DNA of 64,000 bases from Bacillota bacterium. GTDB lineage: Bacteria; Bacillota; Clostridia; Oscillospirales; Acutalibacteraceae. Of this stretch, positions 17,458-27,079 are shown in pieces. The translations under genes were made by a program, and so were the position numbers. The notes under the pieces are model-generated. The model saw only the letters and a program-made list of their open reading frames with translations, searched no databases and was not told the DNA's origin. The stretch is taken from positions 25,816 through 89,815 of the forward strand of contig JAKJCA010000003.1 in NCBI GenBank assembly GCA_022706685.1. The letters are read 5' to 3'. How positions within the stretch are numbered: position 1 is the first letter of the stretch; every line of letters starts with the position of its first letter.

Positions 17458-18415
17458 CGGCGCCGACCGCCTTGTTGGAAGCGATAAAAATCAGGCGGCA
17501 GTCCTCGGAAAGGTTGCCGTGGTCGTTCCCCTGACCGCCGTGGTCGGAAGTGATGATGATGAGCCAGTCCTCGGAGGCGTAGTCCCGGCGCGCGCGGATG
17601 GTCCGGATGATATCAAAGGCGTCGCGGTCGCACAAGGCGACGGCTTCGCCATACTCCGGCACCCCGTTGCCGTAACCGCAGGCGTGCCCCGCCTCGTCCG
17701 GACGCTCGTAGATACTGAACAGGATATCGGGGCAGCCGGGGCTTGAAACCATATCAAGCAGAGCCGCCTGCATCTCCTGCTGGCCGGCATAGGTGTTCCA
17801 GGCGACGGGCAGCTTTTTGGCCTGGTCGTATAGCGCTTCGATGCGGTAGGTGGACCATGCCTTTTGTACGTGCCAGGGCCAAATACACGCAAACACGGCG
17901 CTGCGGGCGCTGCCTTCTTCCACCAGCTGCGTCAGGAAAGTCTTCGGGCGGACGGTTTTAATAAAACCGTTATACCAAACGCCGTGGCCGACGGCCCACT
18001 CGCCCGTCAGCAGGGTCGTCCAGCCGGGCGCGGTTTTGGTCGGCTGCGTGTGCAGAAGCGTCCCGTCGCTGCCCGCGGCGGCGATATAGAGGCCGCCCTC
18101 GGCCGCGAGCAGATTGACGCCGCTGTCTGCCTTTCCTTTCAACAGCAAAGCGCTGTCGCAGCGCGCGCCGTCGAGACCGATGACAAAGCATTTCTTGACC
18201 GACTTGCCCGCGGGCAGCGGCGAACGGAAATGCGCCTTGACCGCCTCGGCGACGACGGTCTGCGGGTACGCACCGGCTGCGGTGTTGGCAAACATCCCCG
18301 ATTCGTCCAGCCTCCGGGCGTATTGGCCGTCGCCTGCCGGAATCACGAGCCCCGCCAGCACGGCCATGAGCAGCGCCGGGAGCGACAAGGCCATTTTTTT
18401 TACAGTTTGCAGCAT
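17450..18415 (-). CDS. Secreted NPP-type phosphodiesterase/alkaline phosphatase-fold enzyme (copy 2)
   Basis: A 321-residue exported protein with a leader helix (about 6-27). It has the metal-site motifs of the type I phosphodiesterase/nucleotide pyrophosphatase family: IGLDGARCDS (metal Asp), TAPGWTTLLTG with the likely nucleophile Thr, FSIYERPDEAGHACG (Asp and His ligands) and TSDHGGQGNDHG (Asp-His and a third His). The family cleaves phosphodiesters, including nucleotides and choline lipids. The ATG at 18415 has AGGTG six bases upstream, better than the GTG at 18424, and yields the same length as its paralogue. It sits between that paralogue and the OPA transporter in one operon. Confidence 0.87.
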   Translation of the reverse strand: MLQTVKKMALSLPALLMAVLAGLVIPAGDGQYARRLDESGMFANTAAGAYPQTVVAEAVKAHFRSPLPAGKSVKKCFVIGLDGARCDSALLLKGKADSGVNLLAAEGGLYIAAAGSDGTLLHTQPTKTAPGWTTLLTGEWAVGHGVWYNGFIKTVRPKTFLTQLVEEGSARSAVFACIWPWHVQKAWSTYRIEALYDQAKKLPVAWNTYAGQQEMQAALLDMVSSPGCPDILFSIYERPDEAGHACGYGNGVPEYGEAVALCDRDAFDIIRTIRARRDYASEDWLIIITSDHGGQGNDHGNLSEDCRLIFIASNKAVGADE

Positions 18416-18469
18416 CGTTTTCACCTAAAACAAACAGGCTTGTTCATTGGGCCGGATGCCGAACGGCAG

Positions 18470-19435
18470 TCAGCCGCCGGCTTGGCGGATTTTATTGGTA
18501 GCGATGAACGTCGTCCTGCACTCGACGGTTTGGGCGCCGTGGCCGGTGCCCTGCCCGCCGTGGTCGGAGGCAATGATAAAAAGCCAGTCCTCGCTGTCAA
18601 AGGTATCCCTTGCCTGAATCAGCCTGATGACAGCCAGCGAATCGCGGTCGCAGGCGCGGACCGCATCGGCGTAGGCGGGGTTGCCGTTGCCGAACCCGCC
18701 GTCGTGTCCCGCGGAATCGGGCCGCTCATAAATCAGAAAGATCAGATCGGCTGCGCCGGGCGAAGATACTTCTTGCGCCAGCGCGCCTTGAACGGCATCG
18801 TCCCCGCTGTAAGTCTCCCAACGGACATCGAGGCCCTGCTGCGCGGTGTAGGCGGCTTCTGCCCGGTACGTCGCGTCGGAAGCGGTGATGTGGCCGCCCC
18901 AGCTGCACAGAAAGACGGCGCTTGACGCCTGACCGCTCTCGACCAGGCTCGTCAGCACGGTGCGGCAGCTGCTTTTCAGCAAATCGCCGTTGTTGTAAAC
19001 GCCGGTATCTTTCGCCCATTTGCCGGTGAGAATAGAAGCCCAGCCCGGGGCCGTACTCGTACTTTGCGTATCGATGATTTTGCTTTCGCCGCCGGCATAG
19101 GCGGCAAACAGCGCGCCCGCATCCGAGACCTCGCGGATGGCGCTGAGCGGCTCGTCCTTGAGCGTAAGGAGGGAGTCGCAGCGCGCGCCGTCCCAGCCGA
19201 AGATGACGCACTTTTTGACCGTCTTGCCCGGGGGCAGCGGCTGGCTGAAATGCGCGTTGACCATGTTGGCGACGGCGGTCTGCGGAAGGGCGTTGTCCAG
19301 CGTGTTGTCGAACATGCCGCTGTTGCCGATTTTTGCGGCGTACATGGTGGAATTAAACGTAAAGAGCAGGGCGAACAGGGGGATAAGCGCTTTGATGACT
19401 TTCACAAGCCTGGTCAATCCCGCGCCGGCGAACAT
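18470..19435 (-). CDS. Secreted NPP-type phosphodiesterase/alkaline phosphatase-fold enzyme (copy 1)
   Basis: A 321-residue tandem paralogue of the next gene, with leader helix (about 12-33). The shared framework includes GMFxNT, PQTxVA, KKCxxxGxDGARCDS, TAPGWxxxLTGxW, YERPDxAGHxxGxGNG and SDHGGQGxxHG, so all metal ligands and the nucleophile Thr (in STSTAPGW) are present. It is expected to cut phosphodiester or phosphomonoester bonds outside the membrane. CGGAGGCGG precedes the ATG. It is first in the operon with copy 2 (54 bp later) and the OPA transporter. Divergence between the copies in the middle third suggests different substrates. Confidence 0.87.
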   Translation of the reverse strand: MFAGAGLTRLVKVIKALIPLFALLFTFNSTMYAAKIGNSGMFDNTLDNALPQTAVANMVNAHFSQPLPPGKTVKKCVIFGWDGARCDSLLTLKDEPLSAIREVSDAGALFAAYAGGESKIIDTQSTSTAPGWASILTGKWAKDTGVYNNGDLLKSSCRTVLTSLVESGQASSAVFLCSWGGHITASDATYRAEAAYTAQQGLDVRWETYSGDDAVQGALAQEVSSPGAADLIFLIYERPDSAGHDGGFGNGNPAYADAVRACDRDSLAVIRLIQARDTFDSEDWLFIIASDHGGQGTGHGAQTVECRTTFIATNKIRQAGG

Positions 19436-19480
19436 AACAACCGCCTCCGTTTTGGTTATGATTCGTTTTTTCTATGTGTT

Positions 19481-19509
19481 ATCCTATCATAAGCGCACTG
19501 CCATTTCAA
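19481..19509 (-). promoter_or_regulatory. Sigma-A promoter of the phosphodiesterase/OPA operon
   Basis: On the minus strand, TTGAAA (19509-19504) and TAGGAT (19486-19481) are 17 bp apart, about 40 bp before the copy 1 start. A TATAAT at 19543-19548 on the plus strand lies back to back with it and probably drives the next plus-strand gene at 19576, though its -35 is poor. Confidence 0.65.
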
Positions 19510-19575
19510 CGAAACGGGTGTGGCAAATACCGCTTTTGCTGATATAATACCCCTATACGGAAGGAGTGTTCCAAA

Positions 19576-20952
19576 ATGAATAAAACCGTTCGGCTCTGCA
19601 TGGTTCCGCTCGCTTTGATACTCGCCTTTTACTTGTGCTTTACCTCGTTCGCGGCGCCCGCTTATACCCCGGAAGAACTCGAGGCGTGGACGGCCGGCTG
19701 GGAAACCATCAAAAACGACCCCGGCGACATGGTCCTGACGCCCGGAACCGACGAAACGCAGATGCGTTTCGCATGGCAGACGCGGCTTCGCGACGGCCGT
19801 TCGCAGCTGATGGTCAGCTCAAAGCCCGATATGTCGGACCCGCAAGCCCTTCATGTCGACAAGTCGTTGACCTTGACGGGTAAATGGTCCAACAAAGCCG
19901 TGGCAACGGGGCTGTCGCCCGGCTCTGATTATTACTACAGTTATACCGCCGGGGGCGTCTGGACCGAACCCGGGCGTTTCATGGCTATCGGCAGCGAGGG
20001 TTTGAAGGCGCTGTTCCTTTCCGACCCGCAAATCGGCCGCTCGGGCGACGAATCGCTCGACTCGGTGCTCATCAGCGACTCCTGCGGCTTCAACGCGACG
20101 CTGCGCAAAGCGCTCGCTGCCGAACCGGACATTTCGCTGATATTGTGCGCCGGCGACCAGGTCAACACGGCGACCAGCGAAATAGAGTACAACGCGCTGC
20201 TGGAGGCGAAAGCCCTTCGCCACGTGCCTTTTGCGGCGGCGCAGGGCAACCACGATTTCAGTTACCCGATATATACCGACCGTTTCAACAACCCGAACCC
20301 TTTCAAGGCGTACGCGACCACCTCACTCGGGGGCAGAGGGTATTACTTCACCGCGGCCGGCGTGTTGTTTGTGGTGCTCGACTCCAACAACGGCTTGCTC
20401 TACGCCAATGAGGCGCTGCTGTGCGCGGCGGTACAGGCCTACCCCGAATGCGAAACGCGCGTGGTGATGATGCACCACCCGGTTTACAAAGCCGATTCCG
20501 GCCCGCAGGGCAACCTGTTGACAGACGACTTCAACGGCGCCTATCTGGCAAGGGCGTTCGACCGCTGCGGCGTCGACCTGGTGCTGACGGGGCACGACCA
20601 TGTCTATTACCGCACCGTTCCCATGCGCGGGTTCAAACCCGCGGCGGACGGAGAAGGCGCCGTTTATGTTTCGGCCGGTTCGGGTTCGGGCAGCAAGTAT
20701 TCGGGTGCGCCCGAAACGGCCGCGCCCCACATCGCGTTTGCGGCGCAGAGTTTCGCGCCGATGTACTCCGTGCTCGAATTCGGCGGCGGCGCGGTTACGC
20801 TGAACACCTACCGCGCCGATACGATGGAAAAAGTCGACGGGGAAATTGTCATCCGCTGCGGGGAACAGGCGGCGCTGCCGGACGCGGGCATCCTGCTTGC
20901 TTTCGTCGACGCGCTGAGGGACCTTTTCGCTTTTGCCCGCGGCATGTTCTGA
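19576..20952 (+). CDS. Secreted purple-acid-phosphatase-like metallophosphoesterase
   Basis: A 458-residue exported enzyme: signal peptide 1-27, an N-terminal fibronectin-like beta domain (about 45-138), then a calcineurin-type phosphoesterase domain. Metal-site motifs are SDPQ at 149-152 (Asp150, with Gln where His is often found), GDQ at 193-195, GNHD at 224-227, MHHPVY near 300 and GHDHVYY near 340. The two-domain plan is that of purple acid phosphatases. It likely removes phosphate from organic phosphates outside the cell, matching the divergent phosphodiesterase operon. AAGGAGTG lies before the ATG. It is the first gene of a plus-strand run continuing to 23942. Confidence 0.88.
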   Translation: MNKTVRLCMVPLALILAFYLCFTSFAAPAYTPEELEAWTAGWETIKNDPGDMVLTPGTDETQMRFAWQTRLRDGRSQLMVSSKPDMSDPQALHVDKSLTLTGKWSNKAVATGLSPGSDYYYSYTAGGVWTEPGRFMAIGSEGLKALFLSDPQIGRSGDESLDSVLISDSCGFNATLRKALAAEPDISLILCAGDQVNTATSEIEYNALLEAKALRHVPFAAAQGNHDFSYPIYTDRFNNPNPFKAYATTSLGGRGYYFTAAGVLFVVLDSNNGLLYANEALLCAAVQAYPECETRVVMMHHPVYKADSGPQGNLLTDDFNGAYLARAFDRCGVDLVLTGHDHVYYRTVPMRGFKPAADGEGAVYVSAGSGSGSKYSGAPETAAPHIAFAAQSFAPMYSVLEFGGGAVTLNTYRADTMEKVDGEIVIRCGEQAALPDAGILLAFVDALRDLFAFARGMF

Positions 20953-20997
20953 TATAGCGCTTCAGCAACGACGGAAAAACATGCCGGGAGAGTATTC

Positions 20998-22332
20998 ATG
21001 AGTAAAAAAATAATCGTCGCCGGAGCCGGTCACGGCGGGATTGCGGCCGCCGCCCTGCTCGCCAAGGCGGGGATGGATGTGACCGTATATGAACGCGCCC
21101 GGGAAGGTACGCTCGGCTACGACTGGACGGACATTTTCGCGCCCGGGGCTTTGAAAGCCGCTGGAATGGGTATGCCCCCGCGCGAGATGTACGAATACAA
21201 AACGAACATGACCTTTTACAGCCCCAACCGGAAGACACCGCTGACCCAGATCATCCCGCCGGCAGAACGGGAAATCAAGATGGAACGCAGGGATATTTAC
21301 CGCCATCTGATCGGCCACGCTCAGCGGTGCGGGGCGCGGTTTGTCTACGGCTGCGACATCCTGGGCCCGTTGCTCGCGGGCAACCGCGTCATCGGCATCA
21401 AGTCCGCGCAGGGCGATATCCATGCCGATCTGGTCATTGATGCGGCCGGAGTCCGCACGCCGCTGCGCACGCGCCTGCCCGCCGTCTGCGGCATCGAAAA
21501 AGAGCCCCGCCGTTACGAGGTGCTCTATGTCTACCGCGCGTTCTACGACCGCGCCTGCGCGGAAGAACCGGACGCGAAGTATAAGATATTCCTCCTGCCG
21601 GAAGGCACGAGGGGCATCGCCTGGATTGCCGCGGAGGAAGGTTTCACCGATTTGCTCGTCGGCCGATTCGAACCTTTCGGTTTGGACGAGGCCGAGCGTA
21701 TGGCGGAAGCCCTGCGCGTTAAGAATCCCCGGCTGGGCCGCAAGGTGCTGCGCGGCGGCCGCTTGACCGAAATCCCTGTTCGCCAGCCGTTGGGCGTTAT
21801 GGTCTGCGACGGTTATGCCGCCGTCGGGGACAGCGCTTTCATGACGATGCCGATCATCGGCTCGGGTATCGCCAACAGCCTGCGCGCGGCGGGCATGCTG
21901 GCCAAAACCGTGCTCGCGGACAAGGGCGGCGCATACAGCGCGCATACGCTGTGGCCTTATCAGGTGAAATACTATAAAGAAATCGGCGCCGGGCTCAGCG
22001 AAATCGCCTGCATCAAAAGCCTGCTGATGAGCATCACGCCGGCCGAACTCGATTACTGCTTTGAAAAAGGCGTTCTCACCGCACAGGATTTCGCGTTCGG
22101 GTCGGGCAACACCAGCCTCGCGAGCATGCTGAAAATCAAACCCGGCGACGCCGTCAACCGCGCGCAGGCGCTCATCGGGCAGCCCCAACTACTGAAAAAG
22201 GCGGCGCGTACCGGCGCGAAAATCGGTAAAGCGGCGCTGCTGATGAAAGCGATGCCGAAAACATACGGACCCTGCGACGTCGCGAAATGGTCCGCGAGGG
22301 TGCGGAAGTTTTACGCTGGGCTGATTGAGTGA
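20998..22332 (+). CDS. FAD-dependent oxidoreductase, geranylgeranyl-reductase-like
   Basis: A 444-residue cytoplasmic flavoprotein. The FAD dinucleotide site VAGAGHGGIAAAALLAKAG is at 7-25 with the ribose-binding Glu near 32 (VYER). The second FAD motif GYAAVGDSAFMTMPIIGSGI is near 277-296. This layout is that of the group II flavin hydroxylase/geranylgeranyl reductase superfamily, where the last motif contacts the pyrophosphate. The C-terminal 120 residues are helical. It may reduce a double bond in a lipid or hydroxylate an aromatic; the substrate cannot be told. GGGAGAG precedes the ATG, 45 bp after the phosphatase. Confidence 0.8.
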   Translation: MSKKIIVAGAGHGGIAAAALLAKAGMDVTVYERAREGTLGYDWTDIFAPGALKAAGMGMPPREMYEYKTNMTFYSPNRKTPLTQIIPPAEREIKMERRDIYRHLIGHAQRCGARFVYGCDILGPLLAGNRVIGIKSAQGDIHADLVIDAAGVRTPLRTRLPAVCGIEKEPRRYEVLYVYRAFYDRACAEEPDAKYKIFLLPEGTRGIAWIAAEEGFTDLLVGRFEPFGLDEAERMAEALRVKNPRLGRKVLRGGRLTEIPVRQPLGVMVCDGYAAVGDSAFMTMPIIGSGIANSLRAAGMLAKTVLADKGGAYSAHTLWPYQVKYYKEIGAGLSEIACIKSLLMSITPAELDYCFEKGVLTAQDFAFGSGNTSLASMLKIKPGDAVNRAQALIGQPQLLKKAARTGAKIGKAALLMKAMPKTYGPCDVAKWSARVRKFYAGLIE

Positions 22333-22382
22333 GATAACCGCCGAAAAACGCCTCATTTTTGTTGAAAACGGGAGGGAACGCT

Positions 22383-23513
22383 ATGATCGCCGCACTGGAC
22401 AAAATGCTTTCCGTGGTTGTCGCCTTGCTGATGGCCGTATCCACGTTATCTTTGGACCCGCTTTTCAGCCGCGTGGAACGCACGGACACCGGCGACTATA
22501 TCGGCTTGAAAACCGCTTATGAGGACTATTTTCTCATCGGCGCCGCCGTCAGCGCGCAGTCGCTTTTCGCCAACGAGGAGATGGTCCTGAAAAACTTCAA
22601 TTCGATTACCTGCGAAAACGCCATGAAAATTTATGCCCTCGAGCCGTCGGAGGGCAACTGGCAGTTCGCCGAAGCGGACGCGATCGCGGACTTCTGCCGC
22701 GCAAACGGGCTGGTGATGCGCGGGCACACGCTGGTTTGGGGTTACGCCTATGAGGTCTGCCCCTGGATGCTTTATGACGGGGAGAATTACGCGTCCCCGG
22801 AGCTTTTTTACGCCAGGCTCAAGGAATACATCACGACCGTCATCGAGCGGTACGACGACGTGGTGTACTGCTGGGACGTGGTCAACGAAGCGCTGAGTTA
22901 CGACAATACCGGCACCTATAAAGATTATTTGGTATATCAACTGTACGGAGCGGACTACGTTAAAAAGGCTTTTGAGTTTGCCCGGGAAGCGCTGGATCGG
23001 ATCGGCTCCGACGCGAAACTGTTTTACAACGAAACAAAGACCGAAAGAAACCAGATTAAAATGGATTATACCTATCGCCTGATCAAGAGCTTGTTGGACC
23101 AGGGAATACGGGTGGACGGCGTCGGCCTACAGGGGCATTTTGATTTTTACCACCCGAACGAGTCCGCCAGGCGGCTGGATCAAGAAATCAAACGCTTCGC
23201 GGGCCTCGGCATCGATGTGGAAATCACGGAAATGGACATCACCGTGTACGACGATATCTTTCCCGGTGTGAAATACGAAACTCTGCCGAAGTGGCGTGAA
23301 ACGCTGCAGCGCGAGCGCTACCGCTCGTATTTCAAAGTACTGCGCGACAATGCCGACGTCATTACCAACGTCACTTTTTGGGGCGTCAACGACGCCGTTT
23401 CATGGAGGGCGCTCGGCAAAGACAGGCCGGACTGGCCGCTGCTTTTCGACAAGGACTCCAAGCCCAAAAGCAATTACTACGCGGTGACGGATTTCTATTT
23501 CACAAAACCGTAG
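22383..23513 (+). CDS. Endo-1,4-beta-xylanase, glycoside hydrolase family 10
   Basis: A 376-residue enzyme, one GH10 barrel without a carbohydrate-binding module. A hydrophobic helix at about 7-24 is a signal or anchor, so it works outside. Substrate-binding ITCENAMK (about 75-82), HTLVWG (115-120), the acid/base region WDVVNEAL with Glu169, and the nucleophile region VEITEMDI with Glu283 are all intact. It cuts internal beta-1,4 bonds of xylan. The ATG at 22383 has GGGAGGGAACGCT upstream; in-frame TTG codons at 22359 lie ahead of that site and are not used. The small lipoprotein gene starts right after it. Confidence 0.94.
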   Translation: MIAALDKMLSVVVALLMAVSTLSLDPLFSRVERTDTGDYIGLKTAYEDYFLIGAAVSAQSLFANEEMVLKNFNSITCENAMKIYALEPSEGNWQFAEADAIADFCRANGLVMRGHTLVWGYAYEVCPWMLYDGENYASPELFYARLKEYITTVIERYDDVVYCWDVVNEALSYDNTGTYKDYLVYQLYGADYVKKAFEFAREALDRIGSDAKLFYNETKTERNQIKMDYTYRLIKSLLDQGIRVDGVGLQGHFDFYHPNESARRLDQEIKRFAGLGIDVEITEMDITVYDDIFPGVKYETLPKWRETLQRERYRSYFKVLRDNADVITNVTFWGVNDAVSWRALGKDRPDWPLLFDKDSKPKSNYYAVTDFYFTKP

Positions 23514-23546
23514 ATGTTTCAACTTGACGGCAAAGGGTTGATTGAG

Positions 23547-23942
23547 ATGAAAAAGCTCGCTTTACTTCTGCCGCTGCTTTGGATGGCCGCGGCATTCAGC
23601 GGCTGCTCGAAAGCCCCCGGCGCGCCCGCCGAAATCCGGGCGGACCGCGTCACCATCACTTACGGCGTCAGCAGTTACGCGATGTTCACGCAAGACGAAA
23701 CCGCCGTTCAAAAAATCGCGGACGCTTTCAGCGGGCTGCAGTTTGAGGAAACGGACCGGGAAATGGATGTTTTTACGGCGATGAACGTCGTTTTTCAAAA
23801 TGGCGACCAGGTAACCGCGCGTTTCAGCGTCGACAAAAACGGCGTGTTTACCGTCGGCAACGATAGCGCATATTATCGTTTGAAATCCGGTTCGTTCCCT
23901 TACGAAGAAGTGTACGGCCTTTATGAAAACAGCAGGCGGTGA
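23547..23942 (+). CDS. Small lipoprotein of unknown function
   Basis: A 131-residue exported lipoprotein. The leader ends AAFSG-Cys20, a clear lipobox. The mature part has about 110 residues and alternating strand-like segments (VTITYGVSSYAMF, VVFQNGDQVTARFSV, FTVGNDSAYYRL) that suggest a small beta domain. No catalytic pattern is seen. I chose the internal ATG at 23547 because it gives the signal peptide; the codon at 23514 directly follows the xylanase stop. Co-transcribed with the xylanase, so a role at the cell surface in glycan use is possible. Confidence 0.75.
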   Translation: MKKLALLLPLLWMAAAFSGCSKAPGAPAEIRADRVTITYGVSSYAMFTQDETAVQKIADAFSGLQFEETDREMDVFTAMNVVFQNGDQVTARFSVDKNGVFTVGNDSAYYRLKSGSFPYEEVYGLYENSRR

Positions 23943-24038
23943 CGGGTTTTCGGTTCGGGCGGGTGGCGATCAAGTCCTTCGCGCAAGCACGTTTCGCCGA
24001 AACTTTGCCGTTTTGCTGACATATCCATTCTGTTTTGG

Positions 24039-24068
24039 TTGACAAAATAACATCAGCGGTTTTATAAT
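24039..24068 (+). promoter_or_regulatory. Sigma-A promoter of the VWA surface protein
   Basis: TTGACA (24039-24044) and TATAAT (24063-24068), both perfect consensus hexamers, are separated by 18 bp. The leader to the ATG at 24204 would be about 130 bases, long enough for regulation; I see no known riboswitch in it. Confidence 0.82.
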
Positions 24069-24203
24069 TCGAATAACATATACAATTTCATATCGAATCC
24101 CGCGTCAATTCGCATCGGCAAACACCGCCCTCTTCAACGGGACACAGCTTGCGAAAACCAATGAAGTCACATCGTTCAGGGACTATCATTTTTCGGAGGT
24201 GTC

Positions 24204-25487
24204 ATGATGAAAAAGAAAACGGCGCAAAAGACCTTGGGAATTCTCGCTATGTTCATGGCAGCGGTGTTTCTTCTCGCCGCGGGCAGCGTCGGCGCATTTG
24301 CAGCCGATGTCAGCCAGACGTTCGAGTTTGAAATGAATCCGCGGGATGAACGCAAACAGCCGATTACGGTTTACGTGCCCAAAGCGCCGCCGTCGGCCGA
24401 CGTCATTTTTTCCTTCGACTTGACGGGCAGCATGGGCGGCATCCTGTCGACCGCCAAAAGCAACGCCATCAGCATGATGGAACAGCTTAGCGCTCTGGGC
24501 AGCGATATCTCTTTCGGCGTCGTCTCCTACATGGATTACGACGGCTATTACGAAAGCGCCGGCTATGCCGACATTTACGGCGTCGCCTCGGACGGAGACT
24601 ATCCCTACGCGATGAACTGCGCCGTCACCAAAGACAAAAACGCGGTTTCGGATACCATTAGCGGCCTTTCGCTGGGTTACGGCAGAGACTATCCCGAAGC
24701 CTATACGCGTATTTTGTTCGAGAGTTATTCCGATGGAAGCATCGGCTGGCGCAGCGGCGCGAAAAAGATTTTCGTCAACTTCGGCGACAGCCTGCCTCAC
24801 GACGACGATGTCAATAGCGGCATCCCGGGCAAAACGGACGTTTTATCGACCGGTATCGACCCCGGCCGCGACACCTTGCTTGGTACCGCTGACGACCTGG
24901 ATTTGCAGGAAGTGGTCGCCGGCATGGCCGCCAACAACATTATACTGCTGGCCTGCCAGACCGAAGGCAGTTTTCTCGAATACTGGAGCCACTGGGCGGG
25001 GCTGACAGGCGGCGAGGCTTATAATACCAACGCGAGCGATGTCGCGGAGGATGTCGTAGCCGCCATTTCAAAAACCCTGTTGGCGCCCAATGTGGAACAG
25101 CTGCGGCTCGTGCCGGAGGAAACGGAGTTCGGCGCCTGGATTACGGATATTCAAGCGCCCTATTATTCCGGCCCGACCGACGTCCATGTGCCTTTCACGG
25201 TCACCTTGAAAATGCCCGAGGGAACCGCGCCGGGCGTCTACACTTTCCATCTCAAGGCGATTGACGCCAATAATGTGCAGTACGGCAGGTACCGCTTCAT
25301 CATCACCTACCCGGACAGCGTAACCACGACGCAGCCGGAAACGACGGCAGAAACCACCGAGGAACAGACCATTCCTCAAACCGGCAGCCCGGACGGGTTC
25401 GGCATCCCGCCGGCGGCGCTGATGGCCGTACTGTGCGCGGGCGCGCTGATGGCTGCCGCAGCCTATATTGCCCGCAAAAAGGCATAA
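24204..25487 (+). CDS. Cell-wall-anchored von Willebrand factor A domain protein
   Basis: A 427-residue exported surface protein. Signal peptide at 1-34. A VWA domain covers about 60-300; its metal site is DLTGS at 72-76 (variant of DxSxS), with a Thr further on. A beta domain of about 80 residues follows, then a Thr/Glu-rich linker. The C-terminus has IPQTG at 390-394, a hydrophobic helix and a KK tail, a sortase sorting signal with Ile in place of Leu. The domain probably binds a ligand through a divalent ion. CGGAGG precedes the ATG. It is monocistronic, and no sortase gene is in the window. Confidence 0.88.
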   Translation: MMKKKTAQKTLGILAMFMAAVFLLAAGSVGAFAADVSQTFEFEMNPRDERKQPITVYVPKAPPSADVIFSFDLTGSMGGILSTAKSNAISMMEQLSALGSDISFGVVSYMDYDGYYESAGYADIYGVASDGDYPYAMNCAVTKDKNAVSDTISGLSLGYGRDYPEAYTRILFESYSDGSIGWRSGAKKIFVNFGDSLPHDDDVNSGIPGKTDVLSTGIDPGRDTLLGTADDLDLQEVVAGMAANNIILLACQTEGSFLEYWSHWAGLTGGEAYNTNASDVAEDVVAAISKTLLAPNVEQLRLVPEETEFGAWITDIQAPYYSGPTDVHVPFTVTLKMPEGTAPGVYTFHLKAIDANNVQYGRYRFIITYPDSVTTTQPETTAETTEEQTIPQTGSPDGFGIPPAALMAVLCAGALMAAAAYIARKKA

Positions 25488-25510
25488 TACCCGCGAAATG
25501 AAGTAGAACA

Positions 25511-25545
25511 CAGCCGGTCCGCACATGCGGGCCGGCTGCGTATTT
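25511..25545 (+). terminator. Hairpin terminator after the VWA gene
   Basis: A 12-bp nearly perfect stem (CAGCCGGTCCGC against GCGGGCCGGCTG, loop ACAT) lies 24 bp after the stop. The T-rich tail is short (TATTT), with a further TTTTTT at about 25551. Confidence 0.6.
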
Positions 25546-25688
25546 AGCTGCTTTTTTGCGGTTAGTTTCATCGCGTCTACTTAAAGTTTAACCCCGTTTG
25601 AATGGTTGTTGCTTTCGATTTCACGCGCGATGGTTTGCGCCATGGGGCAGGGATTGGTACGAATGAGGACGAATTGTACATTCAAGCC

Positions 25689-26987
25689 TCATTCCCCACC
25701 AGCCTCCCCTTTCTTCAATTCCTCAAACTTCGTCGCCATGGTCGGGTTGCCGCGCGTCAGTTTTTTGATGGTCACGTCCTGCGCTTTGTCGTTGGCAAGG
25801 CGCAGGTTCCGGTCCGTACTCAGCAACGCTTCCTTGGTCTTCTGCAGGTGGTCGATGGACTTGTCGATCTCTTCGATCGCTGTTGCAAACTTCCTTGAAG
25901 CAAGCTCGTAATTCTTGCCGAAGGCCTCTTTGAAATTCTCGAGTTCGTTTTCAAAATTGGTGATGTCGATGTTCTGCGCTTTGACCAGCGCAAGCTCCGC
26001 TTTGTATTTCAGCGTGTTCAGCGCCGCGTTGCGCAGCAGGGTGATGATCGGGATGAAGAACTGCGGCCGGACGACATACATTTTGGGGTAACGGTGCGAC
26101 ATATCGACGATACCGCCGTTGTACAGTTCGTTGTCCGGTTCCAGCAGCGATACGAGGACCGCGTACTCGCACTTTTTTTCGTTGCGGTCTTTGTCGAGTT
26201 CTTTGAGGAAGTCCTCGTTCTTCTTTTTGGTCGCGGTCTCGTCGCTTTCGTTTTTCATCTCGAACATGATGGAGATGAACTCGGTGCCGTTCCCGTCGGC
26301 TTCACGGAAGATGAAGTCGCCCTTGCTGCCGGTCCTGATGTCGTTATCCTTTTCGAAATGCGCCATGGGGAACGCGGCGGAGCGTATTTTGTCGAACTCG
26401 ATACTGCAGTGCTGTTCGAGCGTTTCGCCGACCATTTTGGTCGACAGTTGCGCTTTGAGTTCCTGCAGGCGTTTGATGGTGTCGTCACGGTCGCGTATCT
26501 GCGTTTCGTACCTCTCCTTGAGGGCCGCCTCCTGCAGTTTCCGTTCGGCTTCCTTGGCTTCCAGGTCGTGCAGCAGGCCGTCGCGTTGTTTTTCCACAGC
26601 GCCGAGCGCCTCCTTGAGCGCGAGCTGTTTGGCGACGTCGGCGGCTTTGAGTTCTTCTTGCAGGCGGGCTATCTCCGCTTCTTTTTTAGCCACTTCGTCT
26701 TTCAGTTCGCCTTTGACAGTCGCCTCGATGATCTCCGCTTTTGATTTGAGCTCCGCTTTCAGGCGCTCGATCTCGATATTCTGCTGCGCTGCCGTTTGCT
26801 GCATCTCGGCGGCTACCCTCGCCCGCGCGAGTTCGACAGCGTTCTTTTTCTCCTGCTCCGCCAGCGCCAGGCGCTCCTGCAGTTCCGCCGCGAAAGCCTC
26901 GTTGCGCACCTGGGCGAGGATTTCCGCGTAACCGGTGTCATCCAGATTAAACGTTTTGCCGCAATGCGGACATGTGATTTCGTGCAT
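25689..26987 (-). CDS. DUF2130 protein: zinc-knuckle, coiled coil and nuclease-like domain
   Basis: A 432-residue cytoplasmic protein. It begins with [10 protein letters not shown] (residues 4-13), a half zinc knuckle, followed by a long Ala/Glu/Lys/Arg coiled coil (about 22-190). The C-terminal half is the DUF2130 domain: [15 protein letters not shown] near 230 and [14 protein letters not shown] near 245-258 give the Asp and the ExK pattern of PD-(D/E)XK nucleases, as in RmuC-like proteins. It may act in DNA maintenance. CGGAGG lies before the ATG. It runs after the DUF2779 gene on the same strand with a 92-bp gap. Confidence 0.86.
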   Translation of the reverse strand: MHEITCPHCGKTFNLDDTGYAEILAQVRNEAFAAELQERLALAEQEKKNAVELARARVAAEMQQTAAQQNIEIERLKAELKSKAEIIEATVKGELKDEVAKKEAEIARLQEELKAADVAKQLALKEALGAVEKQRDGLLHDLEAKEAERKLQEAALKERYETQIRDRDDTIKRLQELKAQLSTKMVGETLEQHCSIEFDKIRSAAFPMAHFEKDNDIRTGSKGDFIFREADGNGTEFISIMFEMKNESDETATKKKNEDFLKELDKDRNEKKCEYAVLVSLLEPDNELYNGGIVDMSHRYPKMYVVRPQFFIPIITLLRNAALNTLKYKAELALVKAQNIDITNFENELENFKEAFGKNYELASRKFATAIEEIDKSIDHLQKTKEALLSTDRNLRLANDKAQDVTIKKLTRGNPTMATKFEELKKGEAGGE

Positions 26988-27079
26988 AGGTCAATGCCTC
27001 CGTTTTTATCGTTTGTTTTTTATTATTGTTTCTTTCGTCGGTTCTCTTGCGGGAATCAATGAGCTCTAAACGAGGGGCG

